A DNA stretch of 56,390 bases, from assembly GCA_022787425.1 (NCBI GenBank), contig JALFWB010000034.1, forward strand, positions 1 to 56,390. The letters are read 5' to 3'. The notes under the pieces are model-generated. The model was not told the origin of the DNA, made no database searches, and saw nothing but the letters and a program-made list of their open reading frames with translations. The position numbers and the translations under genes are program-made. The DNA comes from Akkermansia sp. (GTDB lineage: Bacteria > Verrucomicrobiota > Verrucomicrobiia > Verrucomicrobiales > Akkermansiaceae). Of the stretch, positions 33,858 through 41,847 are shown piece by piece; position 1 is the first letter of the stretch; each line of letters opens with the position of its first letter.

Positions 33858-34292
33858 GTGAAACACATTCTCACATTACTGTTGCTACCGCTTGCCGTCT
33901 TGTTTGCGTCTTGCTCAAGCTGTTACGGCGGTCGCTTCGCCTCGGAGATGGTCGGTCGCCCGATCAGTGAGGCGGTTCGCCTGCTCGGTAAACCCACGAA
34001 GATCTCTGAGGTCGACGGAGGACAACGCTATGATTGGTCGGTGGACCAATCATATATCGGGGAAAAATTCGTGGAGGATTATCGTGATGCTTGGGATCCA
34101 TTCCTCATCCATGGGCATAAAGAAAGAGATTATGTCACTCGCTTCTCCAAACTCAGTTTTACGGTGAGTGCCGGACGCATCACGGACTACTCCACCTCCT
34201 ATGTCGGGGCAGGGATGTGCAACTACTTTGTGCCGTATGACTACCTGAAGCGTTACGTGGAAGAAGCCGACAAAGCGGCCGACAAGCGGTAG
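33858..34292 (+). CDS. Lipoprotein of a tandem paralogous pair (copy 1)
   Basis: 144 residues from GTG 33858 (MKHILTLLLLPLAVLFASC, lipobox FASC). The mature domain contains GRPISEAVRLLGKPTKIS, a SmpA/BamE-like loop (GxPxxxVxxLLGxPxxI), and ends with a conserved GMCNYFVPY segment shared with the next gene. It is probably an outer-membrane or periplasmic lipoprotein. Function is unknown; the BamE resemblance is weak and by eye. The start is chosen from the promoter spacing and the paralogue's identical MKHILTLLLL beginning. Confidence 0.8.
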   Translation: MKHILTLLLLPLAVLFASCSSCYGGRFASEMVGRPISEAVRLLGKPTKISEVDGGQRYDWSVDQSYIGEKFVEDYRDAWDPFLIHGHKERDYVTRFSKLSFTVSAGRITDYSTSYVGAGMCNYFVPYDYLKRYVEEADKAADKR

Positions 34293-34357
34293 CAAGCGCA
34301 GGCTGCGCGAGCAGTGCGCTGCTTGATCGGAAAAATGCCTGCAGGCGTGTTTTTCTC

Positions 34358-34386
34358 TTGCCATGGGAGCGCCTATCCGATAGTAT
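34358..34386 (+). promoter_or_regulatory. Promoter of lipoprotein paralogue 2, leaderless type
   Basis: -35 TTGCCA (34358-34363), 17-nt spacer, -10 TAGTAT (34381-34386), then seven bases to GTG 34394. It is nearly the same architecture as the promoter of paralogue 1, so promoter and gene were probably duplicated together. Confidence 0.75.
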
Positions 34387-34393
34387 AGGGGGC

Positions 34394-34924
34394 GTGAAGC
34401 ACATTCTTACACTCTTACTGTTGTTGGCAGCAGGACTGTTTACGTCCTGTGAGACCTGTTATAATGACCGCTTCGGCGCGGAGATGATCGGCCGCCCGAT
34501 CGGTGAGGTAGTCACCCTGCTCGGCACGCCCAAGAAGATCTCCGGGGCCGCCGGTGTGGAGCAGTACACTTGGTCCGTCAACCACTCCTATGACCGTCAA
34601 CGCTTTGTGCCGGAGAGTTGGGATGAGTGGCAGGACCACTCGGGCAGCTACAAGCACGGCAAGCGTCCCGGGCATTATACATCGGAGCACTCGAGCTACT
34701 ACCACAGCAACTACACGCCCGCGCATTACGAGACGGAGCACGTCACCCGTTTCTCGAAGATGACCTTCATGGTGAGCGGCGGGCGCGTGACGAACTATAC
34801 CACCTCCTACGCGGGGGAGGGGATGTGCAACTACTTCGTGCCGCGCAGCTATCAGCAGCGTTATGAGGCGGAGGATGAGGCCGCCAAGTCCGCCGGCTAT
34901 CAACAACACCGCGACCTGCGCTGA
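34394..34924 (+). CDS. Lipoprotein of a tandem paralogous pair (copy 2)
   Basis: 176 residues from GTG 34394. Signal peptide and lipobox are LFTSC. It aligns throughout with the upstream copy (GRPIGEVVTLLGTPKKIS, FSKMTFMVSGGRVTNYTTSYAGEGMCNYFVP). It has an extra His/Tyr/Ser-rich insertion of about 35 residues (about 75-112) that could bind metal or be surface-exposed. Function is unknown. Confidence 0.82.
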   Translation: MKHILTLLLLLAAGLFTSCETCYNDRFGAEMIGRPIGEVVTLLGTPKKISGAAGVEQYTWSVNHSYDRQRFVPESWDEWQDHSGSYKHGKRPGHYTSEHSSYYHSNYTPAHYETEHVTRFSKMTFMVSGGRVTNYTTSYAGEGMCNYFVPRSYQQRYEAEDEAAKSAGYQQHRDLR

Positions 34925-34983
34925 GGGGGAGGGGAGAACCCCGCATCTTTTCACGCCGCGCGTCGGGCCCATTCACATCGGCC

Positions 34984-35012
34984 TTGACGCCGGCGTTTTT
35001 TGCGGGTACAAT
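34984..35012 (+). promoter_or_regulatory. Promoter of the nucleotidyltransferase gene, leaderless type
   Basis: -35 TTGACG (34984-34989), 17-nt spacer, -10 TACAAT (35007-35012), then GGGGCC and ATG 35019. Confidence 0.78.
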
Positions 35013-35018
35013 GGGGCC

Positions 35019-35903
35019 ATGCAAGCCTTCATCCTCGGCGCGGGACTCGGAACGCGCCTCGCCCCGCTCACCTGCATCCTCCCCAAGCCGCTGATGCCGG
35101 TGTTTGATAAGCCGCTCATTCAGCACACCATGGACCGCTACCTGGCGGCGGGCGTCAGCGAGTTTATCGTCAATATCTCCCACTTGGACATGATGTGGGA
35201 CGTGTACTTCCACGACGGCAGCTACCGCGGCGTACCCGTGCACCTGAGCAATGAGCAACCCGCCCCCCTGGACTCCGGCGGCGGCGTTAAGAAAATCATG
35301 CCCCTGGTGCACCCCGACGAGCCCCTGCTGGTGCACAACGGCGACATCTGGACCGACATCGATGCCGCAGAGCTGCTGGCGGCGCACCGCCGGAGCGGTC
35401 GGAAAGTGACCCTGGCCCTGCGCAGCGTGGGCGGCAAGCGCAATGTGGGCTTCGATGCCGCCACGGGCCGCATCACGGATATGCGCCATGCCCTCGGCAT
35501 TGACCCCGGCACGCACCAGTTTGCGGGCGTGTACGTGATGGAGCCCTCCGTGGCGCAGCTTTTCCCTGCGGAAGACTGCTTCTCCATCGTGCCCGTGTGG
35601 CTGGAGCTCATCCGGCGCGGCGAGGTGGGCGGCGTGGTATTCGATGACGCGATGTGGTACGAGCTCGGCACGCCGGAGGATTACCTGAACGCCGTGTTGG
35701 AGGTACCCTACGGCCGCCGCATCTCCCGCGAGGCCACCGTGCATCCCGATGCAGAGCTCAGCGAAGACTGCACCGTGGGGAAGGGGGCCTGTATTCCCGC
35801 CGCTTGTGTGCTGGAGGACTGCATCGTCTGGCCGCGCACCCATGTGCAGCCCGGTACCTACCGCCGCTGCATCCTCACCCCCCGCATGAATGTGCAGGTT
35901 TAG
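35019..35903 (+). CDS. Sugar-phosphate nucleotidyltransferase
   Basis: 294 residues from ATG 35019. The Rossmann-like nucleotidyltransferase domain starts MQAFILGAGLGTRLAPLT (signature GxGxGTR), continues with PKPLMPVFDKPLI, and has the metal-binding NGDIW near residue 108. A short beta-helix tail (about 245-290) follows. It resembles mannose-1-phosphate guanylyltransferase and MurU-like enzymes. Substrate is not determinable by eye. Activated sugars for envelope polysaccharide or recycling are the likely products. Confidence 0.88.
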   Translation: MQAFILGAGLGTRLAPLTCILPKPLMPVFDKPLIQHTMDRYLAAGVSEFIVNISHLDMMWDVYFHDGSYRGVPVHLSNEQPAPLDSGGGVKKIMPLVHPDEPLLVHNGDIWTDIDAAELLAAHRRSGRKVTLALRSVGGKRNVGFDAATGRITDMRHALGIDPGTHQFAGVYVMEPSVAQLFPAEDCFSIVPVWLELIRRGEVGGVVFDDAMWYELGTPEDYLNAVLEVPYGRRISREATVHPDAELSEDCTVGKGACIPAACVLEDCIVWPRTHVQPGTYRRCILTPRMNVQV

Positions 35904-35943
35904 AATGAAATCAGGAAAAAGCACCCCGCGACACGTTTTTTGC

Positions 35944-35972
35944 TTTTCATTGCCCGCTCGGCGTGGTATCAT
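35944..35972 (+). promoter_or_regulatory. Candidate promoter of the mmd operon
   Basis: -35 TTTTCA (35944-35949), 17-nt spacer, -10 TATCAT (35967-35972). The start of mmdA is 72 bases downstream, so this operon has a real leader. The -35 match is only partial. Confidence 0.45.
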
Positions 35973-36044
35973 TGCCCTACGCAAGGGTGGATTGCACACC
36001 GAATGGGATGGGTCCGCCGATGCACAGAACCACTTTTTCACGAT

Positions 36045-37610
36045 ATGTCTATTGATCCGAAATTGCTGAAGGAACTGGAAGCCCGGCGGCAGCAGATTAA
36101 GCTGTCCGGCGGCGAAAAGAAGGTTGCGGCTCGGCACGAGAAGGGGGATTGGACGGCACGCGAGCGCGTCGCCGATCTCTTTGACAGTGAGTCGTTTACG
36201 GAAATCGGTATGCACACCAAGCACCACTGCACCAACTTCGGGATGCAGGGCAAGGATATTCCCGCAGAGGGTATTGTTTCCGGCTTCGGGTTGGTGGACG
36301 GTCGCCCCGTGGCGGCTGTTTCTGCGGACTTCATGGCGCAGGGCGGCTCGCTGGGCTACATGCACGCGCAGAAGATCTGTGATGCCCAGCGCTATGCGCT
36401 CAAGGCGGGTATGCCTTTCATCCAGATGAACGACTCCGGCGGCGCTCGCCTGCAGGAGGGTGTGGAGTCCCTCGCCGGTTTTGCTGATGTTTTCTATAAT
36501 AACGTTGCTGCCTCCGGCGTGGTGCCGCAGATCTCCCTCATCCTCGGCCCCTGCGCCGGTGGTGCGGCATATTCCCCGGCCCTCACGGACTTTATCATCA
36601 TCCGCCAAGGCGGTGCCGCAGGCATGTACATTACCGGCCCCAAGGTAATTGAGCAGGTGACTTATGAGAAGTGCACGATGGATGAGATCGGTGCGGCGGC
36701 AGTGCACGCCTCCGTCTCCGGCAATGCGCACTTCGTGGCTACGAGTGATGCGGACGCCATTACGATTGCCAAGCGTCTGCTTACCTACCTGCCCTCCAAC
36801 AATGCGGAGAATCCCCCGCACGACCTCAGCGTGCCGCTCAACGTGGGCGATGATGAGGGTATGAACGAGATTATCCCCGCTACCAACAGCATTCCGTTGG
36901 ATATGCAGCAGGTCATCGCTCGCTTGGTGGACGAGGGTTCCTTCATGGAGGTTCAGGCGCAGTTTGCCGGCAACGTCATCGTGGGCTTCGGTCGCATCTG
37001 CGGCGTGGTCGTCGGTATCATCGCCAACCAGCCCGCCGTCAAGGCCGGTTGCCTGGACATCGATGCCTCCGACAAGGCGGCGCGCTTCATTCGCTTCTGC
37101 GACTGCTTCAGCATCCCCTTGGTGAACCTGGTGGACGTGCCCGGCTTCCTGCCCGGCAAGCAGCAGGAGCGCGGCGGCATCATCCGCCACGGCGCGAAGA
37201 TGATTTTCGCTTACTCCTCCGCCACGGTGCCGAAGGTAACCGTGATTCTGCGCAAGGCCTACGGCGGTGCCTACATCGCCATGTGCGCCAAGGGTCTGGG
37301 CGCGGACGCCGTGTTCGCTTGGCCCTGCGCGGAGATTGCGGTGATGGGGGCCCAGGGCGCCGTGCCGATTCTGTACAACCGCGAGCTGAAGGCCATCGAG
37401 GATCCCGCCGCCCGCGAGGCACGCCGTGCCGAGCTGCAGCAGGAGTACACGGAGGCCTTCTACAATCCGTACGCCGCTGCGGCCTCCGACCAGCTCACCG
37501 AGATTATCGACCCGAAGGAGACGCGCGCCCGTGTGGCCCTCACCCTGCGCACGCTGCTCAATAAGAGCGAGTCCCGCCCGGCCAAGAAGCACGGCAACAT
37601 GCCTCTGTAA
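36045..37610 (+). CDS. mmdA: Methylmalonyl-CoA decarboxylase, carboxyltransferase (alpha) subunit
   Basis: 521 residues from ATG 36045. Acyl-CoA carboxyltransferase of the crotonase superfamily, with two half-domains. Signatures include MNDSGGARLQEGVESLAG, GPCAGGAAYSPALTDF, and, in the second half, DVPGFLPGKQQERGGIIRHGAK and KAYGGAYIAMC. It transfers the carboxyl group of an acyl-CoA to biotin. Propionyl-CoA carboxylase beta chains are similar, but the following membrane and biotin subunits point to a sodium-pumping decarboxylase of the succinate-propionate pathway. Glutaconyl-CoA decarboxylase is a less likely alternative. Confidence 0.92.
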   Translation: MSIDPKLLKELEARRQQIKLSGGEKKVAARHEKGDWTARERVADLFDSESFTEIGMHTKHHCTNFGMQGKDIPAEGIVSGFGLVDGRPVAAVSADFMAQGGSLGYMHAQKICDAQRYALKAGMPFIQMNDSGGARLQEGVESLAGFADVFYNNVAASGVVPQISLILGPCAGGAAYSPALTDFIIIRQGGAAGMYITGPKVIEQVTYEKCTMDEIGAAAVHASVSGNAHFVATSDADAITIAKRLLTYLPSNNAENPPHDLSVPLNVGDDEGMNEIIPATNSIPLDMQQVIARLVDEGSFMEVQAQFAGNVIVGFGRICGVVVGIIANQPAVKAGCLDIDASDKAARFIRFCDCFSIPLVNLVDVPGFLPGKQQERGGIIRHGAKMIFAYSSATVPKVTVILRKAYGGAYIAMCAKGLGADAVFAWPCAEIAVMGAQGAVPILYNRELKAIEDPAAREARRAELQQEYTEAFYNPYAAAASDQLTEIIDPKETRARVALTLRTLLNKSESRPAKKHGNMPL

Positions 37611-37631
37611 CGCAAACACCCCTCTCGTGCC

Positions 37632-38132
37632 ATGATATCTGCATTCAATGTTATCGCCGGTCTCACGATGAAGGATGTGGCCTACCAGCTTACGGGTATG
37701 GCCGTGGTGTTCTGCTGCCTGATATTCCTGTGCGTCATCCTGACCGTCTCCGGCGCGGTGGCTACGCGCATGGAGGCCAAGAGCAAGGCGAAGGCCGAGG
37801 CCGCCAAGGCCGCAGCCAAGCCGGCTCCCAAGGCCGCGCCTGCGCCAAAACCCGCAGCCCCGGCCCCCGTTGTTCCGGCGGGGCCCGTGGTCGTGGGTGC
37901 TCAGGAGATGAGCCCGGAGCACATCGCCGCTCTGGCCGCCGGTATCTACCAAGCCGTCAGCAACAGCATCACTCCGGAGGTGGTTGTGGCCATCGCCGCT
38001 GCCATCCGCTACACGCTGGGCAATGAGTACCGCATCCTCGAGATCAAGCCCGTTACCCCCGCCTTTGCGGAGGCCGGTCGCGCCGCGAATATGACCAATC
38101 ATTTCCCCGTGCGCAGCATCGTTCGCCGCTAA
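37632..38132 (+). CDS. mmdD: Sodium-pumping decarboxylase small membrane (gamma/delta) subunit
   Basis: 166 residues. One N-terminal transmembrane helix (about 18-44) is followed by an Ala/Lys/Pro-rich linker (about 47-85) and a C-terminal helical domain (about 90-165). This is the OadG/MmdD layout: a membrane anchor that holds the biotin carrier and carboxyltransferase onto the pump subunit. It sits between mmdA and the biotin carrier gene, as expected. Confidence 0.85.
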   Translation: MISAFNVIAGLTMKDVAYQLTGMAVVFCCLIFLCVILTVSGAVATRMEAKSKAKAEAAKAAAKPAPKAAPAPKPAAPAPVVPAGPVVVGAQEMSPEHIAALAAGIYQAVSNSITPEVVVAIAAAIRYTLGNEYRILEIKPVTPAFAEAGRAANMTNHFPVRSIVRR

Positions 38133-38178
38133 TCCTTCTTTATCAACCATTTTAACAAATCACAAACATATCAAGACA

Positions 38179-38580
38179 ATGAAACAACTCCGCATTACCG
38201 TCGCAGGTCAAACCTTTGATGTCACCGTTGAAACCGTCGGCGCCGCCGGTGCTGCCGCTGCTGCTCCCGCTCCGGCTCCCGTGCGTCCCGTTGCCCCCGT
38301 CGCGGCTCCGGCACCGGTAGCTGCTCCCGCTCCCGCTGCTGCCCCGGCTCCGGCCGCTGCCGCTTCCGGCACCCCGGTTCCCAGCCCGCTTTCCGCCAAG
38401 GTCGTTTCCCTGGACGTGCAGCCCGGCACGGCCGTGAAGGCCGGTGACGCCATCCTGACCATCGAGGCCATGAAGATGAACACCGTCATCGAGGCCCCGC
38501 AGGACGGCACGCTGACCTCCTTCGCCGTGCAGCCCGGTGATGCCGTCACCGAGGGGCAACCGCTGGCCTACATCGGTTAA
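38179..38580 (+). CDS. mmdC: Biotin carboxyl carrier subunit
   Basis: 133 residues. The N-terminus (about 1-20) is followed by a long Ala/Pro hinge (about 21-66) and a biotinyl domain with EAMKM, whose Lys99 is the biotinylation site. It shuttles the carboxyl group from the alpha subunit to the membrane pump, where decarboxylation drives sodium export. Confidence 0.95.
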   Translation: MKQLRITVAGQTFDVTVETVGAAGAAAAAPAPAPVRPVAPVAAPAPVAAPAPAAAPAPAAAASGTPVPSPLSAKVVSLDVQPGTAVKAGDAILTIEAMKMNTVIEAPQDGTLTSFAVQPGDAVTEGQPLAYIG

Positions 38581-38650
38581 GCTCCCGCGCGTTGGCCCTG
38601 CGGTTGCACGCTTGCGCCGCAGGGGTAACTCATGCAATTGATTGCGAATT

Positions 38651-40054
38651 ATGCTGCAAGAACTATTCAGCTCCTTCGAAAGCTTCATCAGCGGCATGGG
38701 CATCTTCCAGCTTACTTGGCAGATGTGCACCATGTGGGCTGTTGTGGTCGTGTTGCTGTACTTCGGCGTGGTGAAGCAGTTCGAGCCGCTCCTGTTGGTG
38801 CCCATTGCCTTCGGTGCGCTCATTGCCAACATTCCGGATAACGGCATGGTGATCTCCAAGCTCAACAGTCAAACCGTCTCCGTTTCCGCAGACGGTAAGA
38901 CGGTTCAGCAGACGCCCATTCAGGAGGTCGGCTTCCTGCAGGCGGAGGTCGTGGAGGTCGAAGCCCATGATAACGTGCAGTTGCCGGATAATACCACCGA
39001 GAAGGCCAAGGGGGATTATGACAAACTGATGGCCGAGGAGGCCGTTGTGAAACCCGGCAAGAACAAGGGCGAGTACACCATGGAGGGCCAGAAGACCAAG
39101 CATGTGATGATCAAGGGCCTGCACGGCGGCTTGTTCGATACGATCGGCTTGGGTATCAAGATGGAGATTTTCCCGCCCATCATCTTCATGGGTGTCGGTG
39201 CGCTCACGGACTTCGGCCCGCTGCTGGCTGCGCCTAAGGCTCTGTTGCTCGGTGCTGCGGCGCAGTGCGGTGTGGCCTTCACCTTCCTGGCGGCCATCTC
39301 CCTGGGCTTTACGCAGGAGCAGGCTTCTGCCATCGGTATCATCGGCGGCGCGGATGGGCCTACCTCCATTTTCCTGGCCGGTAAGCTCGCGCCGGAGCTG
39401 CTCGGTGCCATTGCCGTGGCGGCTTACACCTACATGGCCTTGGTGCCGCTTATACAGCCACCATTCATGAAACTATGTACCACGGAGGCGCAGCGCAAGA
39501 TTAAGATGAAGAGTCTGCGCAAGGTCTCCAAGGGGGAGAAGCTCTTCTTCTGCTTCGTCGTCACCTTGGTCACCATCCTGCTGTGCCCGGATGCAGCACC
39601 GCTCCTCGGCATGCTGATGCTCGGCAACTTCCTGCGCGAGTGTAAGGTGACGGAGCGTCTTGTGAATTGCGCTCAGAATGAGCTGATGAACATCACGACC
39701 ATTCTCCTCGGCGTGTCCGTGGGTCTCACCATGCAGGGCGAGCGCTTCTTGGAGGCTCAGACGCTCAAGATCATTTTCCTCGGCGTCGTTGCCTTCGCCG
39801 TGGCCACGGTCTGCGGTCTTCTCTGCGCCCAGCTCATGAACCTGATGCCCGGTTGGCGCAAGAACCCGATTAACCCGCTCATCGGCTCCGCCGGCGTTTC
39901 CGCCGTGCCGATGGCTGCCCGCGTGTCGCACAACGTCGGCCAGCAGGCGGACCGCAGCAACTTCCTTCTCATGCACGCCATGGGACCGAACGTTGCGGGC
40001 GTGATCGGTACCGCTGTGATCGCGGGGTACTACATCACGACCCTCAGCCACTGA
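38651..40054 (+). CDS. mmdB: Sodium-pumping decarboxylase membrane (beta) subunit, with insertion
   Basis: 467 residues from ATG 38651; a TTG 9 bp earlier is possible. A multi-pass membrane protein of the OadB/MmdB/GcdB family with the sodium-site loop IGIIGGADGPTSIF and the C-terminal NPLIGSAGVSAVPMAARV. Decarboxylation of carboxybiotin here pumps sodium outward. Compared with the usual 375-430 residues it has an extra hydrophilic stretch of about 90 residues (about 66-155) between LIANIP and GLHGGLFDTIG. A terminator follows. Confidence 0.93.
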   Translation: MLQELFSSFESFISGMGIFQLTWQMCTMWAVVVVLLYFGVVKQFEPLLLVPIAFGALIANIPDNGMVISKLNSQTVSVSADGKTVQQTPIQEVGFLQAEVVEVEAHDNVQLPDNTTEKAKGDYDKLMAEEAVVKPGKNKGEYTMEGQKTKHVMIKGLHGGLFDTIGLGIKMEIFPPIIFMGVGALTDFGPLLAAPKALLLGAAAQCGVAFTFLAAISLGFTQEQASAIGIIGGADGPTSIFLAGKLAPELLGAIAVAAYTYMALVPLIQPPFMKLCTTEAQRKIKMKSLRKVSKGEKLFFCFVVTLVTILLCPDAAPLLGMLMLGNFLRECKVTERLVNCAQNELMNITTILLGVSVGLTMQGERFLEAQTLKIIFLGVVAFAVATVCGLLCAQLMNLMPGWRKNPINPLIGSAGVSAVPMAARVSHNVGQQADRSNFLLMHAMGPNVAGVIGTAVIAGYYITTLSH

Positions 40055-40076
40055 GTTTTTTCTCGGATCATCCATA

Positions 40077-40109
40077 ACACCCGGTTGCCTCGTGCAGCCG
40101 GGTGTTTTT
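40077..40109 (+). terminator. Rho-independent terminator of the mmd operon
   Basis: A 12-bp stem (ACACCCGGTTGC with GCAGCCGGGTGT, one G-T pair) with loop CTCGT is followed by TTTTT. It lies 22 bp after the mmdB stop codon. Confidence 0.92.
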
Positions 40110-40142
40110 CGATTCAGCGGGGCGGGGTGTGGCAATTAGCCC

Positions 40143-40171
40143 TTGCCAAGGCGGAAGGATTGCGGTATCAT
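40143..40171 (+). promoter_or_regulatory. CPBP protease promoter, leaderless type
   Basis: -35 TTGCCA (40143-40148), 17-nt spacer, -10 TATCAT (40166-40171), then AGCCCC and ATG 40178. Confidence 0.75.
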
Positions 40172-40177
40172 AGCCCC

Positions 40178-40945
40178 ATGCCGAACTATGTTACCATCTG
40201 CAATGCGTGTTTGGTGGGCTCGTATTTGCTCTGTGTTCTTTTGTTCATCGCCGGTGCGCTGCGTTGGAGTCCCTCGCGGAACAGCTTGGCACGAAGCTTC
40301 CCCGGCATTTGGGAGGCGGGGGGAATCCTGCTCTTTACGGCTCTTCTTTTCGTCCTTCCTTCCTTCTCCAAGCAGTCGAGCGGAACCATTGAGCCTGCTG
40401 CCGTTGCGGCCCAGGCTGCTATCTATCTGCCGTTTGTTATCCTTTACGCCGTCCGCACGCGGGGGGAGGAGAAGGCGGCTTTCTACCTCGGTCGCTGGCT
40501 TGCTTTTGTTTTCCTGAGTTTTCTGGTGGTGGGTGCTTCGGCCGCTCTCATGGAGTTCGCCGGGCTGGACCGTTGGCTTGTGGAGAAAACCGGGTGCCCC
40601 CTGACGCAGGATGCCGTGGTGTTCGCTCGTGAGACGCTCCGAACCTCTCCTTTGACGGCGGTGATCATGATTGTCTTGGTGGCTCCCGTGGGTGAGGAGG
40701 TGATTTTCCGAGGTTTCCTCTATCGAACCCTGAAGAAAAGCAGCGGTCGGCTGCCGGCCATGCTTGCTGTCGGTCTCTTTTTCGGGGCCGTGCACATGTC
40801 CCTTCTGCAGCTGCCTCAGTTGGCGGTGCTGGGTACCCTTCTGTGTGTGGCCTATGAATACGGCAAGAGTCTCCTGCTGCCTATTGCGCTGCATATGATC
40901 TTCAATGGCATGAATCTGTTTTTCATCATGCAAAACTCCGACTGA
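40178..40945 (+). CDS. CPBP-family intramembrane metalloprotease
   Basis: 255 residues, multi-pass membrane protein (about seven hydrophobic segments). The Abi/CAAX-protease motifs are GEEVIFRGFLYR (EExxxR), GLFFGAVHM (FxxxH) and HMIFNGMN (HxxxN). These residues bind the metal and water needed for cleavage within membranes. In bacteria such proteins handle prenylated-type peptides, bacteriocin immunity or signalling; the role here is unknown. The start is fixed by the promoter. Confidence 0.9.
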   Translation: MPNYVTICNACLVGSYLLCVLLFIAGALRWSPSRNSLARSFPGIWEAGGILLFTALLFVLPSFSKQSSGTIEPAAVAAQAAIYLPFVILYAVRTRGEEKAAFYLGRWLAFVFLSFLVVGASAALMEFAGLDRWLVEKTGCPLTQDAVVFARETLRTSPLTAVIMIVLVAPVGEEVIFRGFLYRTLKKSSGRLPAMLAVGLFFGAVHMSLLQLPQLAVLGTLLCVAYEYGKSLLLPIALHMIFNGMNLFFIMQNSD

Positions 40946-40947
40946 CC

Positions 40948-41832
40948 ATGAGTACACCGCTGAAATGCCTGGGCGAGGACGCTCTCCTGGCTCGTCTGCT
41001 GACCGGACTTCCGACCAATGGGGAGCTGCTGGTGGGGCCGGGAGATGACTGCGCCGTCGTGGTCGGCAATGCGCAGTACGATTTCCTCCTGAAGACGGAT
41101 GTTGTGGTGGAGGACGTGCATTTTGAGCGCGGAACACACCCGGAACTCATCGGTCGGAAGGCTTTGGCGCGTTGTATATCTGATATTGCTGCCATGGGCG
41201 GCTTGCCTCGGCATGCGTTGGTAACTGTGTTGGTGCACCGTGAGCGCTCCGCCGAGCTCCTTTCGGGGGTCTATGCCGGTCTCAATCGTCTTGCGGCGGA
41301 ATTCGGCGTTTCTGTTGCCGGGGGGGAGACATCGTCCCTGCCGGTGGATTTGCTGGTGATTAACGTTGCGCTCACCGGTATGGTGGAGCGCGGGTGTGCG
41401 GTGTTGCGCAGCGGTGCTCGCCCCGGGGATGTCATCTGTGTGACGGGGACTTTGGGTGGTTCATATCCCGGCGAGGGGCATCTGCGCTTCACTCCTCGTG
41501 TCGATGTTGCTCGCCGCTTGCCGGCGGAATCCCTCCGCCCGAGTGCGATGATGGATTTGTCCGATGGGCTGGGGACGGATCTACCGCGCTTGGCTGCTGC
41601 CTCCCATTGTGGTTTCGAGGTTGATATGGATCGGCTCCCCTGCACGCCCGGTTGCAGTCCGCAGCGCGCTGTCTCCGATGGGGAGGACTATGAGCTGCTC
41701 ATGACCTTCTCCCCGGATGTTTTTGCTCGCCTCCGTGAACACGACTTCGGTGTGCCTATCACCGCCATTGGCCGCATGACCGCATCGGGAGCCCGGGGGC
41801 TCAGCCCCGGTTGGCAACATTTCACCCATTGA
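40948..41832 (+). CDS. thiL: Thiamine-monophosphate kinase
   Basis: 294 residues. It makes thiamine diphosphate from thiamine phosphate and ATP. The family's metal-binding GPGDDCAVV (about 31-39), the LLKTDVVVEDVHF block, and MDLSDGLGTDLPRL near residue 199 are all present. It starts 2 bp after the CPBP gene, so the two are co-transcribed. No other thiamine genes are in the window. Confidence 0.93.
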   Translation: MSTPLKCLGEDALLARLLTGLPTNGELLVGPGDDCAVVVGNAQYDFLLKTDVVVEDVHFERGTHPELIGRKALARCISDIAAMGGLPRHALVTVLVHRERSAELLSGVYAGLNRLAAEFGVSVAGGETSSLPVDLLVINVALTGMVERGCAVLRSGARPGDVICVTGTLGGSYPGEGHLRFTPRVDVARRLPAESLRPSAMMDLSDGLGTDLPRLAAASHCGFEVDMDRLPCTPGCSPQRAVSDGEDYELLMTFSPDVFARLREHDFGVPITAIGRMTASGARGLSPGWQHFTH

Positions 41833-41847
41833 GCCCGGCAGACATCT

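Noticed and set aside
33849..33860. ATG starts at 33849 or 33852 for the first lipoprotein paralogue
   Set aside because: They overlap or touch the -10 box. The GTG at 33858 gives correct spacing and matches the paralogue's N-terminus.
33852..33866. parS-like half site (CGTGAAAC) near the lipoprotein start
   Set aside because: Only one half of the palindrome is present and it is part of the signal-peptide coding sequence.
34767..38150. 1127-codon open frame on the minus strand opposite the nucleotidyltransferase and mmdA-mmdD genes
   Set aside because: It crosses several well-supported + strand genes and an intergenic promoter, and its translation has no recognisable protein features.
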